From NCBI RefSeq assembly GCF_007096355.1, contig NZ_VKDF01000001.1:66226-130225 (forward strand): a stretch of DNA of 64,000 nt, read 5' to 3'. The notes beneath the pieces were generated by a model. That model was not told the DNA's origin. It made no database searches and saw only the letters and a program-made list of their open reading frames with translations. Each line of letters begins with the position of its first letter. The stretch's first letter is position 1. The translations under genes were made by a program, and so were the position numbers. Origin of the DNA: Paracoccus sp. M683 (GTDB lineage Bacteria; Pseudomonadota; Alphaproteobacteria; Rhodobacterales; Rhodobacteraceae). This document shows, one piece after another, positions 50,614-59,121 of the stretch.

Positions 50614-51248
50614 ATGGTTGAAAGGCCCCGCCTGTCAAAAGATGCGTCGACCGCAATGCGCAAGGAAACGCTGAAGGAACAGTCCGATGCGATGCGCGCC
50701 ACCGCCAAGGGGACGGGCTGATCTGTCAAACGGGACATTCTGAACCGGCGCACCGACGATAGGGGTCTGGGCGTCCAGCCGTGCCGTCTGGCCCCCACCC
50801 AGATCAACTTTTTCGCCAAGCCCGTCAGGTGGGATCATCTGCTGTGGTCGATCATGCAGATCACCGGAAACGAACAGAAACCGGCCAGCTTGCATTTCAC
50901 CGGCTGGTTCACCTGCCCCACCCCGGCCCTTGCCTTCGAAACCTTTGATCCCGCGCTTTCTTCATCGGACCGCGCCACCCGCGTGCTGACCTTTGCGCAA
51001 GCCTGCCATGACAGCACCGGCCTGTGGCGCGACTACGACCCGTCCAGCGCGATCCGGGCCAAGCGGCCCCAGATCCCCTCTGCCTATCACATCATCCGCG
51101 TTGTCGAGCGCATCTGCGCCGGTGATCACGTCACCGCGCAAGCCATCTGCAAGGCGGCAGGCGCGGGGCGCAGCTGTGGATGGGGCGAAACCAGCCACAG
51201 CCGGAGAGGCGCCGCATCTGGAACATGTTCGGCCGGCACCAAAGCTGA
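50614..51248 (+). pseudogene. decayed reading frame of unknown family
   Basis: A frame starting ATGGTTGAAAGG at 50614 is interrupted by TGA at 50719-50721, then continues open with natural-looking composition and high GC3 (QITGNEQKPASLHFTGWFTC; HIIRVVERICAGDHVTAQAI). Near 51165 the sense appears to shift frame, into AQLWMGRNQPQPERRRIWNM, ending at TGA 51246-51248. One nonsense codon plus one frameshift suggest a former gene of about 210 codons. I do not recognise the family. It fills most of the 766-nt gap between pirin and the FAD oxidoreductase; nothing else convincing is there. Confidence 0.4.
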
Positions 51249-51281
51249 CAGCGAAGCCAGTTGCAGCCCCCCGACCCCGCC

Positions 51282-52487
51282 TCAGATCACCGCGCGTTCC
51301 AGAAACGGTTGGTTCTCAAGGATCCGTTCCACCCCAAGCGGCGACAGATCCAGCGTGCGGAAACCGCCATGCACGATCAGTTCCGACACCCCGCGCCCGG
51401 TCGCCGGGGCCTGTTGCAGCCCGTGCCCCGAGAAACCGTTGGCGAAGATGAAATTTTCCACCTCGGGATGGCGTCCGACGATCATGTTGTGATCCAGCGT
51501 GTTGAAGGCGTAATGCCCCGCCCACATGTTCACCAGCTTGATCGCCTCGAAGGCCGCCGAGCGTTCGGCCAGAACCGGCCAGATGATCTCTTCGAACTCT
51601 TCATGGCGGGGCTGGAAGTCGTCGCAATCGACGGCCGGGTCGGCGACCGGTGGGCAGCCGGTCAGGAAGAAGCGCCCCTCGGGCCGGACATAGACGCCGC
51701 TTGGGTCGATCAGCAGCGGCAGGCGGCCATGGTTCAGCCGCGCGCTGCCTTCGGGCGTGGCGGCGCAGTCAAAGACGAAAACGCTGCGCTTTCGCGGCTC
51801 GACCGGGATGGCCAACCCGGCCATCGCCGCCACCCGCGCCGCGCGCGGGCCGGCGGCGTTGACGATGGTGCCCGCCTGGACCTGGCCGCCGCTGGCCAGC
51901 GTGATGCCGGTGACGCGCCCGCCCTGCCGGGCAATGCCGGTAACCTCGTCCACCACATAATCGGCACCCAGATCACGGGCCTTGGCGCGAAATCCGTTCA
52001 TCAGCCCGGAATTGTCGAACCACCCCTCGCCCGAGCGGCCATAGGATGCCAGCAGCACATCATCGACCCGCAGATGAGGAAAGGCCTCGGCCAGTTCATC
52101 CGGGCTCCACAGCACGACATCGGCGCCACAGTCGTGCTGAACGACATGGTTCAGGCGCAGCGTTTCGGCCTGGGTCTCGTTTGCGGCCAGGAACAGATAG
52201 CCGCCGGGGTGAAAATTCAGATCGGGCCGCGTATCGCCAACGGCCATCAGGTCGCCGAAATCGCGGATCACCTGCGCGCCATACTGGCTGATCTTCACAT
52301 TGATCGCATTGGAAAACTGCGTGCGGATGGACGCCGCCGACAGCGAGGTCGAGGCCTGACGGAAAGCCGGGTCACGTTCCACGATCAGCACGCTGCCTTT
52401 GAACCCCGGATCGGCCATCAGGTAATAGGCCACGGCCGAGCCGATCACCGCACCGCCGATGACGACCACGTCATAATGTTGCCGCAT
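51282..52487 (-). CDS. FAD-dependent oxidoreductase (DadA/glycine oxidase superfamily)
   Basis: 401 residues. The N-terminal Rossmann dinucleotide motif is VVVIGGAVIGSAVAYYL. The DAO-type second motif spans VTGIARQGGRV and TIVNAAGPRAARVAAMAG. The C-terminal FAD-contacting segment has NFIFANGFSGHGLQQAPATGRGVSEL. I chose the ATG at 52487 because GGGGAGGGG precedes it. Members oxidise amines or amino acids such as sarcosine or D-amino acids. The C-terminal SGHGLQQ pattern is common in the sarcosine/dimethylglycine-oxidase-like group, but the substrate is unresolved. It lies 93 nt downstream of selD on the same strand. Confidence 0.88.
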   Translation of the reverse strand: MRQHYDVVVIGGAVIGSAVAYYLMADPGFKGSVLIVERDPAFRQASTSLSAASIRTQFSNAINVKISQYGAQVIRDFGDLMAVGDTRPDLNFHPGGYLFLAANETQAETLRLNHVVQHDCGADVVLWSPDELAEAFPHLRVDDVLLASYGRSGEGWFDNSGLMNGFRAKARDLGADYVVDEVTGIARQGGRVTGITLASGGQVQAGTIVNAAGPRAARVAAMAGLAIPVEPRKRSVFVFDCAATPEGSARLNHGRLPLLIDPSGVYVRPEGRFFLTGCPPVADPAVDCDDFQPRHEEFEEIIWPVLAERSAAFEAIKLVNMWAGHYAFNTLDHNMIVGRHPEVENFIFANGFSGHGLQQAPATGRGVSELIVHGGFRTLDLSPLGVERILENQPFLERAVI

Positions 52488-52580
52488 GCATGCCCCTCCC
52501 CGACTCGCTGCATCCCGCATGGGCGTAGCACCAGCCAAGGGGCGGCGCCATGCCCTGCGGACAGGTCGGGCAGAAGGGCG

Positions 52581-53669
52581 CTAGCGGACGGTCACGCCGG
52601 GGGTGTCGGCGGGTGCCACCTCGCCAATGACGGCCGCCCTGTCAAAGCCGTGATCACGAAAGATCGCCAGCACCCGATCAAGCGCCGAGGGGTCGCAGGC
52701 GACCATCAGCCCACCGCTCGTCTGCGGGTCGGTCAGCAGCGCCCGATCTGTCGCATCCAGCCCCTCGCCCAGCCTGACACCCTGTCCATAGCTGGCCCAG
52801 TTCCGCCCGGATGCGCCGGTGACAAAGCCCCTTTCAGCCAATCCGCGCGCCTCGTCGATCAGCGGGACCGAAGCCCAGTCCAGCCGCAATTCGGCACCTG
52901 ATCCCCGCGCCATTTCCAGCGCATGCCCGGCAAGGCCGAATCCGGTCACGTCGGTCATCGCGTGAACGCCGTCCAGATCGGCCAGATCCGGGCCGGGCGT
53001 GTTCAGCCGGGTGGTGGTGTCGATCATCCGGCCATAGCCGGCATCGTCCAGCGCGCCTTTCTTCAGCGCCGCCGACAGGATCCCCACGCCGATGGGTTTG
53101 CCCAGAACCAGCACATCGCCCGGCCGCGCGCCCGCATTGGTGCGCACCCGGTCGGGATGGACCAGCCCAAGCGCAACCAGCCCATAGATCGCCTCGACCG
53201 AATCAATCGTATGGCCACCAGCCACCGGAATGCCCGCCGCCGCGCAGACCTCGGCCCCGCCCGACAGGATCTTGCCGATCGTCTCGGGTGACAGCTTGTC
53301 GACCGGCATGCCGACCAGGGCCAGCGCCATGATCGGCCGCCCGCCCATGGCATAGACATCGGAAATCGCATTGGTCGCGGCGATGCGCCCAAAATCATGC
53401 GGATCATCGACGATGGGCATGAAGAAATCGGTCGTCGCGACCAACGCCTGCTGGTCATTCAGCCGATAGACCGCGGCGTCATCGGCGGTCTCGTTGCCGA
53501 TCAGCAGATCGCGCGGGGCCGGGAAGGACGGCGTCCCCGCAAGGATCTGCGACAGCACCGCCGGCGCGATCTTGCACCCGCAGCCACCGCCATGGGACAG
53601 CGAGGTCAGCGGTGGCTCGCTCCGGGTTGCTGGCGCGTCGCCGGAAAGGGTGGTGTCGGGGCTGGCCAT
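52581..53669 (-). CDS. selD: selenide, water dikinase (SelD)
   Basis: 362 residues. Makes selenophosphate from selenide and ATP. The active-site loop is SHGGGC30GCK33, with Cys (not Sec) at the catalytic position and the conserved Lys. The AIRS-type ATP-binding region is present (DDAAVYRLNDQQALVATTDFF; DPHDFGRIAATNAISDVYAMGGRP). AGGAGA precedes the ATG. Selenophosphate feeds Sec-tRNA synthesis (SelA/SelB) or 2-selenouridine in tRNA (MnmH). Neither pathway gene is in the window, so which branch it serves is not visible. Confidence 0.93.
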   Translation of the reverse strand: MASPDTTLSGDAPATRSEPPLTSLSHGGGCGCKIAPAVLSQILAGTPSFPAPRDLLIGNETADDAAVYRLNDQQALVATTDFFMPIVDDPHDFGRIAATNAISDVYAMGGRPIMALALVGMPVDKLSPETIGKILSGGAEVCAAAGIPVAGGHTIDSVEAIYGLVALGLVHPDRVRTNAGARPGDVLVLGKPIGVGILSAALKKGALDDAGYGRMIDTTTRLNTPGPDLADLDGVHAMTDVTGFGLAGHALEMARGSGAELRLDWASVPLIDEARGLAERGFVTGASGRNWASYGQGVRLGEGLDATDRALLTDPQTSGGLMVACDPSALDRVLAIFRDHGFDRAAVIGEVAPADTPGVTVR

Positions 53670-53827
53670 GTTTTCTCCTGCGTCCAGATGCGCGGTCCGC
53701 CCAGAATCCCCAAGCCCGGCAGAAACTGCAAGGCCAAGCTGGCACCGCGACCGGGCTAGGCAAATCTACCTAGGTAATAACACGCATATACGCATCCGCA
53801 GTGCCGTCGTATTGTGGAAACCGTGAA

Positions 53828-53896
53828 GTGAAGAGTGATCGTTACCCAGCCGTGATCCCCGTGCGGCGTCTTGTCCAGATGCAGGAACAGATTTAG
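53828..53896 (+). CDS. possible 22-residue leader peptide
   Basis: GTG-initiated frame encoding 22 residues (MKSDRYPA...MQEQI), rich in Arg, Val and Gln, ending TAG 48 nt before an intrinsic terminator. The only upstream Shine-Dalgarno-like sequence is GTGGAAA. It could be a leader peptide coupling translation to attenuation of the efflux operon, a remnant of a regulator, or chance. Weak support. Confidence 0.25.
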   Translation: MKSDRYPAVIPVRRLVQMQEQI

Positions 53897-53943
53897 TAAC
53901 GAGTGACTTTTTCCTTCCAGGTATTTGTCAGATACCCCTCCCC

Positions 53944-53992
53944 AGCCGCCGTGACGGGATATTGTTCAGCCCGTCCCGGCGGCTCGTTTTTT
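53944..53992 (+). terminator. intrinsic terminator upstream of the efflux operon
   Basis: A 15-nt arm AGCCGCCGTGACGGG (53944-53958) pairs with CCCGTCCCGGCGGCT (53970-53984), 14 of 15 positions matched, 11-nt loop, then CG and TTTTTT (53987-53992). It faces the plus strand although no annotated plus-strand gene lies before it in this gap, so it ends either a short RNA or an attenuated leader of the acrAB-type operon starting at 54158. Confidence 0.85.
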
Positions 53993-54010
53993 GCCGCTGC
54001 GGTTATCGCT

Positions 54011-54026
54011 GTCACGGATTTGTGAC
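54011..54026. promoter_or_regulatory. dyad GTCAC-N6-GTGAC upstream of the efflux operon
   Basis: A 5-bp inverted repeat with 6-nt spacer just after the intrinsic terminator and 131 nt before the adaptor start. A candidate repressor site near a second promoter. Confidence 0.35.
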
Positions 54027-54077
54027 CGGCGTAAAATTACCATTCGGGAATTGCAGCCCCTGCATTTACACCCTAAG

Positions 54078-54101
54078 TTGCCGGAACCCCCGCTCCGGCA
54101 A
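54078..54101. promoter_or_regulatory. inverted repeat TTGCCGGA-N8-TCCGGCAA before the adaptor gene
   Basis: Perfect 8-bp arms and an 8-nt spacer, 56 nt upstream of the adaptor ATG. It could be an operator or a 5'-UTR hairpin. The following GCCAACGGCCGGAACG repeats part of the arm. Confidence 0.45.
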
Positions 54102-54157
54102 GCTGCCAACGGCCGGAACGTTCCTGTCATATTTTCAAGCTGCTGCTGGCGGAAACC

Positions 54158-55447
54158 ATGTCATCTCTGAACATTCTTGCTGTGGCGTCCCTTGCCGCCT
54201 TCACCCTTTCGGCGGCCGAAACCGCCGCGCAGCAGGCCGGCGGCGAAGCCCCGCCGCCTGCGGTCACCGTCGTGACCCTGCATGCCGAGGACGTGACGCT
54301 GACCTCGACCCTGCCGGGCCGCGCATTAGCCTCGGCCGAGGCTGAGCTGCGCCCGCAGGTCAACGGAATCATCACTGAACGACTGTTCAGCGAAGGCAGC
54401 GTCGTCGCCGCAGGCGATCCACTGTATCGCATCGATTCACGCAGCTACGAGGCGGCGATGGCACAGGCCCAGGCCTCGCTGGCGCAAGCCGTGGCCCAGG
54501 CAGATGCCGCCGTGCGCGAGGCCGAGCGTGTGGCAACATTGCGCGATCGTCGCGTGGCCAGCGAGCAGACCGAGGACAGCGCCATCGCCGCACGCGATGC
54601 GGCCAACGCCGCCGTCAAGGCCGCCGAGGCGCAGGTCGACACAGCGCAGATCGACCTTGACCGCACTACGATCACGGCACCGCTGGACGGGGTCATCGGC
54701 CTTGCCCAGACCTCGCAAGGTGCGTTGGTCACGGCCAGCCAGGCGACACCGCTGGCGGTCATCCGCAGCATCGACCCGATCCGCGTGGATGTGACCCAAT
54801 CGGCGGCTGAAATCGTTCGCTGGCAGCGTCAGGGCGCGCAGGCCGCGCTGCCCGACGGCGTGGACCGCACGGTCACGCTGCTGCTGGCCGATGGCAGCAG
54901 CTATGAACATACCGGCTCGCTGACCGCAGCCGAGCCGCATGTGGACGAAACCACCGGCGTGGTGACGTTGCGGATGGAATTCCCCAATCCCGACAACCTG
55001 CTGCTGCCCGGCATGTATGTGCTGGCGGAAATTCCGCAGGCCGAGATCCAGGGCGTCGTCCTTGCCCCGCAAGAAGGCGTCACCCGTGACCGTCGCGGCC
55101 GCCCCGTCGCCTATGTCGTGAATGCCGACAATGTTGTCGAGGAACGGATGCTGGATATCGTGCAGGACCGGGGCAATACCTGGGTCGTCCGCGAGGGGCT
55201 GAACGACGGCGAACGGCTGATCGTCGAGGGCTTTCAGCGCATCGGTGCCGGCATGACCGTCACCCCCGAGGAACGGCAGGCCGAACCCGCAGCCGACGCT
55301 GCTGCCGCAGCGACTGACGCCGCACCGGCCGAGGCTGACGCAGCGCCTGACGCCACCGAGGCGGAAACCGAAGCCCCGGCAGAGGCAGGATCCGAAGCCG
55401 GAACCGACGCCCCCGCCGAAGCATCCGGCGAAAGCGCCGGCAACTAA
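54158..55447 (+). CDS. RND efflux periplasmic adaptor (AcrA/MexA family)
   Basis: 429 residues. A signal peptide (about 1-24) lacks a lipobox Cys, unlike AcrA/MexA. The barrel-sandwich hybrid (lipoyl) and alpha-hairpin (about 60-170) contain LPGRALASAEAELRPQVNGII and a long Ala/Gln-rich coiled coil. The beta-barrel part has TTITAPLDGVIGLAQTSQGALV. After about residue 365 there is an unusual 65-residue tail made almost only of Ala, Glu, Pro, Asp and Thr, apparently disordered. It links the inner-membrane pump encoded 30 nt downstream to an outer-membrane channel not present here. Confidence 0.92.
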   Translation: MSSLNILAVASLAAFTLSAAETAAQQAGGEAPPPAVTVVTLHAEDVTLTSTLPGRALASAEAELRPQVNGIITERLFSEGSVVAAGDPLYRIDSRSYEAAMAQAQASLAQAVAQADAAVREAERVATLRDRRVASEQTEDSAIAARDAANAAVKAAEAQVDTAQIDLDRTTITAPLDGVIGLAQTSQGALVTASQATPLAVIRSIDPIRVDVTQSAAEIVRWQRQGAQAALPDGVDRTVTLLLADGSSYEHTGSLTAAEPHVDETTGVVTLRMEFPNPDNLLLPGMYVLAEIPQAEIQGVVLAPQEGVTRDRRGRPVAYVVNADNVVEERMLDIVQDRGNTWVVREGLNDGERLIVEGFQRIGAGMTVTPEERQAEPAADAAAAATDAAPAEADAAPDATEAETEAPAEAGSEAGTDAPAEASGESAGN

Positions 55448-55476
55448 TCCCATCCCGGATCATCGAAAGCTGAACC

Positions 55477-58400
55477 ATGGCCCGTTTCTTCATTGACCGT
55501 CCGGTTTTCGCCTGGGTGATCTCGATCCTGATCATGGGGGTCGGCATCCTGTCGATCCTCAGCCTGCCCGTGGCGCAATACCCGCAGATCGCACCGCCCT
55601 CGGTTTCGATCCGTGCGACCTATCCGGGCGCATCGGCCGATACCGTCAGCAATACCGTCACCCAGATCATCGAACAGCAGATGACCGGACTGGACGGGCT
55701 GCGCTATATGTCCTCCAGTTCGACCTCGGCGGGCACGTCGACGACGACGCTGACCTTCGAGACGGGCACCGATGTCGACATCGCCCAGGTGCAGGTGCAG
55801 AACAAGCTGTCGCAGGCCACCTCGATGCTTCCCGAACCGGTGCAGCGCCAGGGCGTCACCGTCGAAAAGGCCACCTCGGGCTTTCTGATGGTGATCGGCC
55901 TGATCGGCGATGAAAGCTATGATCAGACCGACCTGTCCGACTATATGGTGGCGAACCTTGTCGACGATCTCAGCCGGATCGAGGGCATCGGCAGCGTCCA
56001 GGTCTTTGGTGCGCAATATGCCATGCGCATCTGGCTGGATCCGGCCAAGATGGCCGCCTATGAGATCACGCCTTCGGACGTGGTCGGCGCGGTTTCGGCG
56101 CAGAACACGCAGATTTCGGCGGGCGCATTCGGCGGCCAGCCGGCGGTCGAGGGCCAGCAGCTGAACGCCACGGTGACGGCGCAATCGCTGCTTTCCACGC
56201 CCGAGGAATTTCGCCAGATTGTGCTGCGCGCCGAGAAAAACGGCGGGCTGGTTCTGTTGCAGGACGTGGCCCGCATCGAGATCGGCGCCGAAAGCTATGC
56301 CGCCGATGCGACCTATAACGGGCGCCCCGCATCGGGGATGGCGCTTAGCCTGACACCGGGCGCGAACGCGCTGGACACGGCCGAGCGGGTCAAGGAACGG
56401 ATGGAGGAATTCGCCGAATTCTTCCCCGAAGGCGTCGATTACGTCATCCCCTTCGACACCTCGCCATTTGTCGAGATTTCGATCGAGGAAGTGGTCAAGA
56501 CGCTGATCGAGGCCATCGTTCTGGTCTTTATCGTGATGTTCGTGTTCTTGCAGAACTGGCGGGCGACGCTGATCCCGACGCTGGCCGTGCCGATCGTTCT
56601 GCTGGGCACCTTTGGCATCATGGCGCTGTTCGGTTTCACCATCAACACGCTGACCATGCTGGCCATGGTTCTGGCCATCGGTCTGTTGGTCGATGACGCC
56701 ATCGTCGTGGTCGAAAACGTCGAGCGGATCATGGAGGACGAAGGCCTGTCCCCGCGCGAGGCGACGCGCAAATCCATGGGCCAGATCACCGGCGCGTTGA
56801 TCGGCATTGCACTGGTCCTGTCGGCTGTGTTCGTGCCGATGGCGTTCTTCGGTGGTTCGACCGGGGTGATCTATCAGCAATTCGCCATCACCATCGTCTC
56901 GGCCATGGGCCTGTCGGTGGTCGTGGCGCTGACGCTGACGCCGGCGCTCTGCGCCTCGATGCTGAAGCCCTCGCATGGCAAGAAACGCGGTCTGTTCGGC
57001 CTGTTCAACCGCGGCTTCGACAAGACCACCCATGGCTATACCAGCTCGGTCAATTATATCGTGCGGCGGCCGCTGCGCACGCTGCTGGTCTATGCCGGCC
57101 TGGGTGCCGCGATGGTGTTGCTGTTCATGCGCACGCCCGAGGGTTTTCTGCCGGACGAGGATCAGGGGATCATGTTCGTCCTGATCCAGGGTCCGACCGG
57201 CGCCACGACCGAGCGCACCGCCGCCGTGATCGAACAGGTGCAGGACTATTTCCTGAACGCCGAGTCCGAGAACGTCGAGGCGATGTTCGGCGTCACCGGC
57301 TTCAGCTTTGCCGGTCAGGGCCAGAACGTCGGTATGGCCTTTGTGCGGATGAAGGACTGGTCCGAACGTCCGCGTCCTGACCAGTCGGTGCAGGCGGTGG
57401 CAGGGCGGGCCTTTGGCGCGCTAAGCCAGATCCGCGACGCCATGGTGTTCCCAATCGTGCCGCCCTCGGTCATCGAACTGGGCAACGTCTCGGGCTTTGA
57501 CTTCTATCTTCAGGCACGCGGCGGCCAGTCCAACGAACAACTGGTCGAGGCGCGCAATCAACTGCTGGGCATGGCTGCTCAAAGCCCGCTGATCACCCAG
57601 GCCCGGCCCTCGGGGCTGGAGGATGCGGCGCAATATCGGCTGAACATCGACTGGCGGCAGGCCGGCGCGATGGGCGTGACCGCCACCGATGTCGCCAATG
57701 TGCTGCAAGTGGCCTGGACCGGGCTTTATGTGAACGACTTCGTCGATCGCGGCCGGATCAAGCGCGTCTATGTCCAGGGCGAGGCCGACAGCCGCGCCGT
57801 GCCCTCGGATCTGGACAAGTGGCGGGTGCGCAATGCCAGCGGCGGTCTGGTGCCCTTCTCGAATTTCGCCGAGGGGGAATGGACCTTCGGGCCGCAGGGC
57901 CTTAGCCGCTATAACGGCGTGCCGTCGATGCAGATCCAGGGGGCCCCGGCGCCCGGCGTCAGCTCGGGCGAGGCCATGGCCGAGATCGAGCGGCTGGTAA
58001 GCCAGCTTCCACCCGGTTTCGCCGCTGCCTGGACCGGCCTGTCGCTGGAAGAACGCGAATCCGGCGACCAGACAACCCTGCTTTATGCGCTGTCGCTGGC
58101 TGCGGTGTTCCTGTGCCTTGCCGCGCTGTATGAAAGCTGGTCGATCCCGCTGGCGGTGATCCTGGTCATGCCGATCGGCGTGCTGGGTGCCCTGCTGGGG
58201 GCCTTCCTGGGCCAGTTCGACAATGGCGTGTTCTTCCAGGTCGGGCTGCTGACCGTGATCGGCCTGACAGGCAAGAACGCCATTCTGATCGTCGAGTTCG
58301 CCCGAGAACAATCGCAGGCGGGGGTGCCGCTGTTCAAGGCCGTGGTCGAGGCAGCGCGCCAGCGTTTCCGCCCGATCATCATGACCTCGATCGCCTTTTC

Positions 58401-58599
58401 GCTTGGGGTTCTGCCACTGGTTCTGTCATCCGGGGCCGGGTCGAACGGCCGCAACGCCATCGGTGCCACGGTGCTGGGCGGAACGCTTGCCGCGACAGCC
58501 TTGGGCATCCTGTTCGCGCCATTGTTCTATGTGCTGATGCGCCGCCTGCTGGGGCGTAATGACCTGAACGAACACCCCAACGACGTCGCCGGGAAATAA
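55477..58599 (+). CDS. RND efflux transporter, HAE1 type (AcrB/MexB family)
   Basis: 1040 residues, 12 TM helices with two large periplasmic loops. The proton-relay motif GLLVDDAIVVVENVERIMEDE has the two adjacent Asp residues on TM4. GLTGKNAILIVEFA supplies the TM10 Lys. ARFFIDRPVFAWVISILIM is the canonical N-terminus. It exports hydrophobic or amphiphilic drugs, solvents or detergents using the proton gradient. It forms an operon with the adaptor; no TolC gene follows. A GC-rich hairpin lies 4 nt after the stop. Confidence 0.95.
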   Translation: MARFFIDRPVFAWVISILIMGVGILSILSLPVAQYPQIAPPSVSIRATYPGASADTVSNTVTQIIEQQMTGLDGLRYMSSSSTSAGTSTTTLTFETGTDVDIAQVQVQNKLSQATSMLPEPVQRQGVTVEKATSGFLMVIGLIGDESYDQTDLSDYMVANLVDDLSRIEGIGSVQVFGAQYAMRIWLDPAKMAAYEITPSDVVGAVSAQNTQISAGAFGGQPAVEGQQLNATVTAQSLLSTPEEFRQIVLRAEKNGGLVLLQDVARIEIGAESYAADATYNGRPASGMALSLTPGANALDTAERVKERMEEFAEFFPEGVDYVIPFDTSPFVEISIEEVVKTLIEAIVLVFIVMFVFLQNWRATLIPTLAVPIVLLGTFGIMALFGFTINTLTMLAMVLAIGLLVDDAIVVVENVERIMEDEGLSPREATRKSMGQITGALIGIALVLSAVFVPMAFFGGSTGVIYQQFAITIVSAMGLSVVVALTLTPALCASMLKPSHGKKRGLFGLFNRGFDKTTHGYTSSVNYIVRRPLRTLLVYAGLGAAMVLLFMRTPEGFLPDEDQGIMFVLIQGPTGATTERTAAVIEQVQDYFLNAESENVEAMFGVTGFSFAGQGQNVGMAFVRMKDWSERPRPDQSVQAVAGRAFGALSQIRDAMVFPIVPPSVIELGNVSGFDFYLQARGGQSNEQLVEARNQLLGMAAQSPLITQARPSGLEDAAQYRLNIDWRQAGAMGVTATDVANVLQVAWTGLYVNDFVDRGRIKRVYVQGEADSRAVPSDLDKWRVRNASGGLVPFSNFAEGEWTFGPQGLSRYNGVPSMQIQGAPAPGVSSGEAMAEIERLVSQLPPGFAAAWTGLSLEERESGDQTTLLYALSLAAVFLCLAALYESWSIPLAVILVMPIGVLGALLGAFLGQFDNGVFFQVGLLTVIGLTGKNAILIVEFAREQSQAGVPLFKAVVEAARQRFRPIIMTSIAFSLGVLPLVLSSGAGSNGRNAIGATVLGGTLAATALGILFAPLFYVLMRRLLGRNDLNEHPNDVAGK

Positions 58600-58602
58600 C
58601 AA

Positions 58603-58628
58603 GGCGCGGGCCGAAACCGGCCCGCGCC
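58603..58628. terminator. GC-rich hairpin between convergent efflux and DUF779 genes
   Basis: GGCGCGGGCCG (58603-58613), AAAC, CGGCCCGCGCC (58618-58628): a perfect 11-bp stem. In the minus direction it is followed by TTGTTATTT, so it may terminate the DUF779 transcript intrinsically and the efflux transcript less efficiently. Confidence 0.65.
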
Positions 58629-58676
58629 CACCGCCATAGGCCATCCGCAGATGCGACCTGTTGTTTCTGGCCGCTG

Positions 58677-59039
58677 TCAGCCCTGCCCTGCCGCCGGCGG
58701 CACGCAAATCGTCGAGCGGGTCAGAAAGCGCCGCTCGCGGCCATTGTCCAGGCTGAACATGCCGCCCCGCCCCTCGACCACGTCGATGATCAGATCGGTG
58801 TGCTGCCAGGCCTGAAACTGGCTTTTCGAGATATAGAAGGGCATGCCGCCGATTTCACCCATCTGCACATCCTGATCGCCGATCAGGAAATCGCCCTGCC
58901 CATAGCACATCGGCGAGGACCCGTCGCAACAGCCACCGGATTGGTGAAACAGCACCGGCCCATGATCAGCGACGATCTGGGCCAGCAGGTCCAATGCGGC
59001 GGGGGTTGCTGTCACCTTGTCATGGCGGGTGCTCGTCAT
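58677..59039 (-). CDS. DUF779 domain-containing protein
   Basis: 120 residues, with the Cys-rich motif QSGGCCDGSSPMCYG near residue 35. The DUF779 family is almost always encoded next to acetaldehyde-type aldehyde dehydrogenases (my recollection of genome context); its role is unknown, and a metal- or cofactor-linked accessory function is suggested by the cysteines. I chose ATG 59039, which has GAGGACGGAC upstream. An ATG at 59051 is the alternative. It lies downstream of the aldehyde dehydrogenase on the same strand, with a strong hairpin between. Confidence 0.88.
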   Translation of the reverse strand: MTSTRHDKVTATPAALDLLAQIVADHGPVLFHQSGGCCDGSSPMCYGQGDFLIGDQDVQMGEIGGMPFYISKSQFQAWQHTDLIIDVVEGRGGMFSLDNGRERRFLTRSTICVPPAAGQG

Positions 59040-59069
59040 GTCCGTCCTCATCGGTTGAAAATGCGTGAT

Positions 59070-59100
59070 GGCGGCGCGGGGCAAGAAACCCCGCGCCGCC
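59070..59100 (-). other. intercistronic hairpin between aldehyde dehydrogenase and DUF779
   Basis: GGCGGCGCGGGG (59070-59081), 7-nt loop, CCCCGCGCCGCC (59089-59100): a perfect 12-bp GC stem with no T tract. It probably limits read-through or protects the upstream mRNA, giving more dehydrogenase than DUF779 protein. Confidence 0.6.
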
Positions 59101-59121
59101 CCTGGATCCGACAGGACCGGA

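Larger units (their letters stand above)
53670..54157 (+). other. 488-nt structured gap and leader upstream of the RND efflux operon
   Basis: Between the divergent selD and acrA-like genes. It contains the perfect palindrome TACCTAGGTA (53767-53776), a possible 22-codon reading frame (53828-53896), an intrinsic terminator (53944-53992), the dyad GTCAC-N6-GTGAC (54011-54026) and TTGCCGGA-N8-TCCGGCAA (54078-54101). The middle section is less GC-rich than the flanks. No regulator gene is adjacent, so control may be through the leader RNA or a distant TetR/MarR-type protein binding these dyads. Confidence 0.6.

Noticed and set aside
50719..50721. In-frame TGA read as selenocysteine, because selD is nearby
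   Set aside because: There is no recognisable SECIS-type hairpin right after the TGA, no known selenoprotein motif around it, and the same frame also has a later frameshift. Decay is the simpler reading.
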